A DNA stretch of 6,261 nucleotides from Actinomycetota bacterium (GTDB lineage Bacteria > Actinomycetota > Actinomycetes > Nanopelagicales > Nanopelagicaceae): assembly GCA_947380835.1 (NCBI GenBank), contig CANCSL010000059.1:1-6261 (forward strand). The letters are read 5' to 3'. Both the position numbers and the translations under genes were made by a program. The notes below the pieces were generated by a model that did not search any database, had not been told where the DNA came from, and worked only from the letters and a program-made list of their open reading frames with translations. Below are positions 6,126 through 6,261 of this stretch, in pieces. Within the stretch, counting starts at the first letter, position 1. Every line of letters starts with the position of its first letter.

Positions 6126-6261
6126 CTGAAAAAAAGGCGATTCGCCGTGCACTTGTTAGCGTCTACAACAAAGTAGGTTTGGTAGAAATCGGCGCCGCAT
6201 TGCACCGATCTGGCGTAGAAATTCTCTCCACCGGTTCCACTGCTAAGACTCTTCAAGCGGC
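6122..6261 (+). CDS. purH: Bifunctional AICAR transformylase/IMP cyclohydrolase, N-terminal fragment
   Basis: The first 46 codons plus two bases, cut by the right edge of the window. The start MTEKKAIRRALVSVYNKVGL and the later GVEILSTGSTAKTL (31-44) are the typical opening of PurH, the MGS-like domain that carries IMP cyclohydrolase activity. The full protein (about 520 aa in the family) would also formylate AICAR with 10-formyltetrahydrofolate and so finish IMP synthesis. ATG 6122 overlaps the purN TGA by 4 nt, a classic coupling junction, and purN-purH is a widespread purine gene pair. Confidence 0.93.
   Translation, partial: MTEKKAIRRALVSVYNKVGLVEIGAALHRSGVEILSTGSTAKTLQA

Overview
The window is an actinobacterial chromosomal housekeeping segment of roughly 50% GC. 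The gene order is (PIG-L-type deacetylase, minus strand) | pcrA/uvrD1 - sucC - sucD - perM-like membrane gene - purN - purH. This matches the Mycobacterium tuberculosis Rv0949-Rv0957 region (uvrD1 ... sucC sucD ... perM purN purH), but without the extra genes found between them there. Moderate GC, very tight packing and mostly weak ribosome binding sites suggest a small-genome, possibly aquatic actinobacterium of the Nanopelagicales type. The class is fairly safe from synteny; the order is only an inference.

Layout: positions 1-52 hold the first 17 codons of a minus-strand gene with the start of a PIG-L/LmbE deacetylase motif. A short divergent spacer with a perfect 7-bp hairpin follows. pcrA, an SF1A DNA helicase with a C-terminal Tudor-like domain, fills 136-2367. 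A 53-nt gap holds a possible promoter. sucC and sucD (2421-4462) overlap by one base and encode the two subunits of succinyl-CoA synthetase. After 12 nt comes a polytopic membrane protein (4475-5566) of the DUF6350/PerM family. It overlaps purN by 8 nt, and purN overlaps purH by 4 nt. purH runs off the right edge after 46 codons.

How the genes fit together: from sucC to purH all genes are co-directional with gaps of 12 nt or less, so they are probably one transcript. It would join a TCA-cycle step, a putative envelope/division protein and two purine-synthesis steps (GAR formylation by PurN; the last two steps of IMP synthesis by PurH). The functions are not one pathway; the shared layout looks like an old conserved actinobacterial operon. 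pcrA may have its own promoter.

No mobile element, CRISPR array, tRNA, rRNA or foreign-looking segment was seen, and I found no convincing new defence or biosynthetic system. The points worth checking are small: a cysteine in the helicase 2B domain that may match the redox-dimerisation cysteine of mycobacterial UvrD1, a short PerM homologue, a hairpin plus T-run inside the first codons of sucC, a CRP-like palindrome in the end of pcrA, and matched TAATTA boxes on both sides of sucCD.
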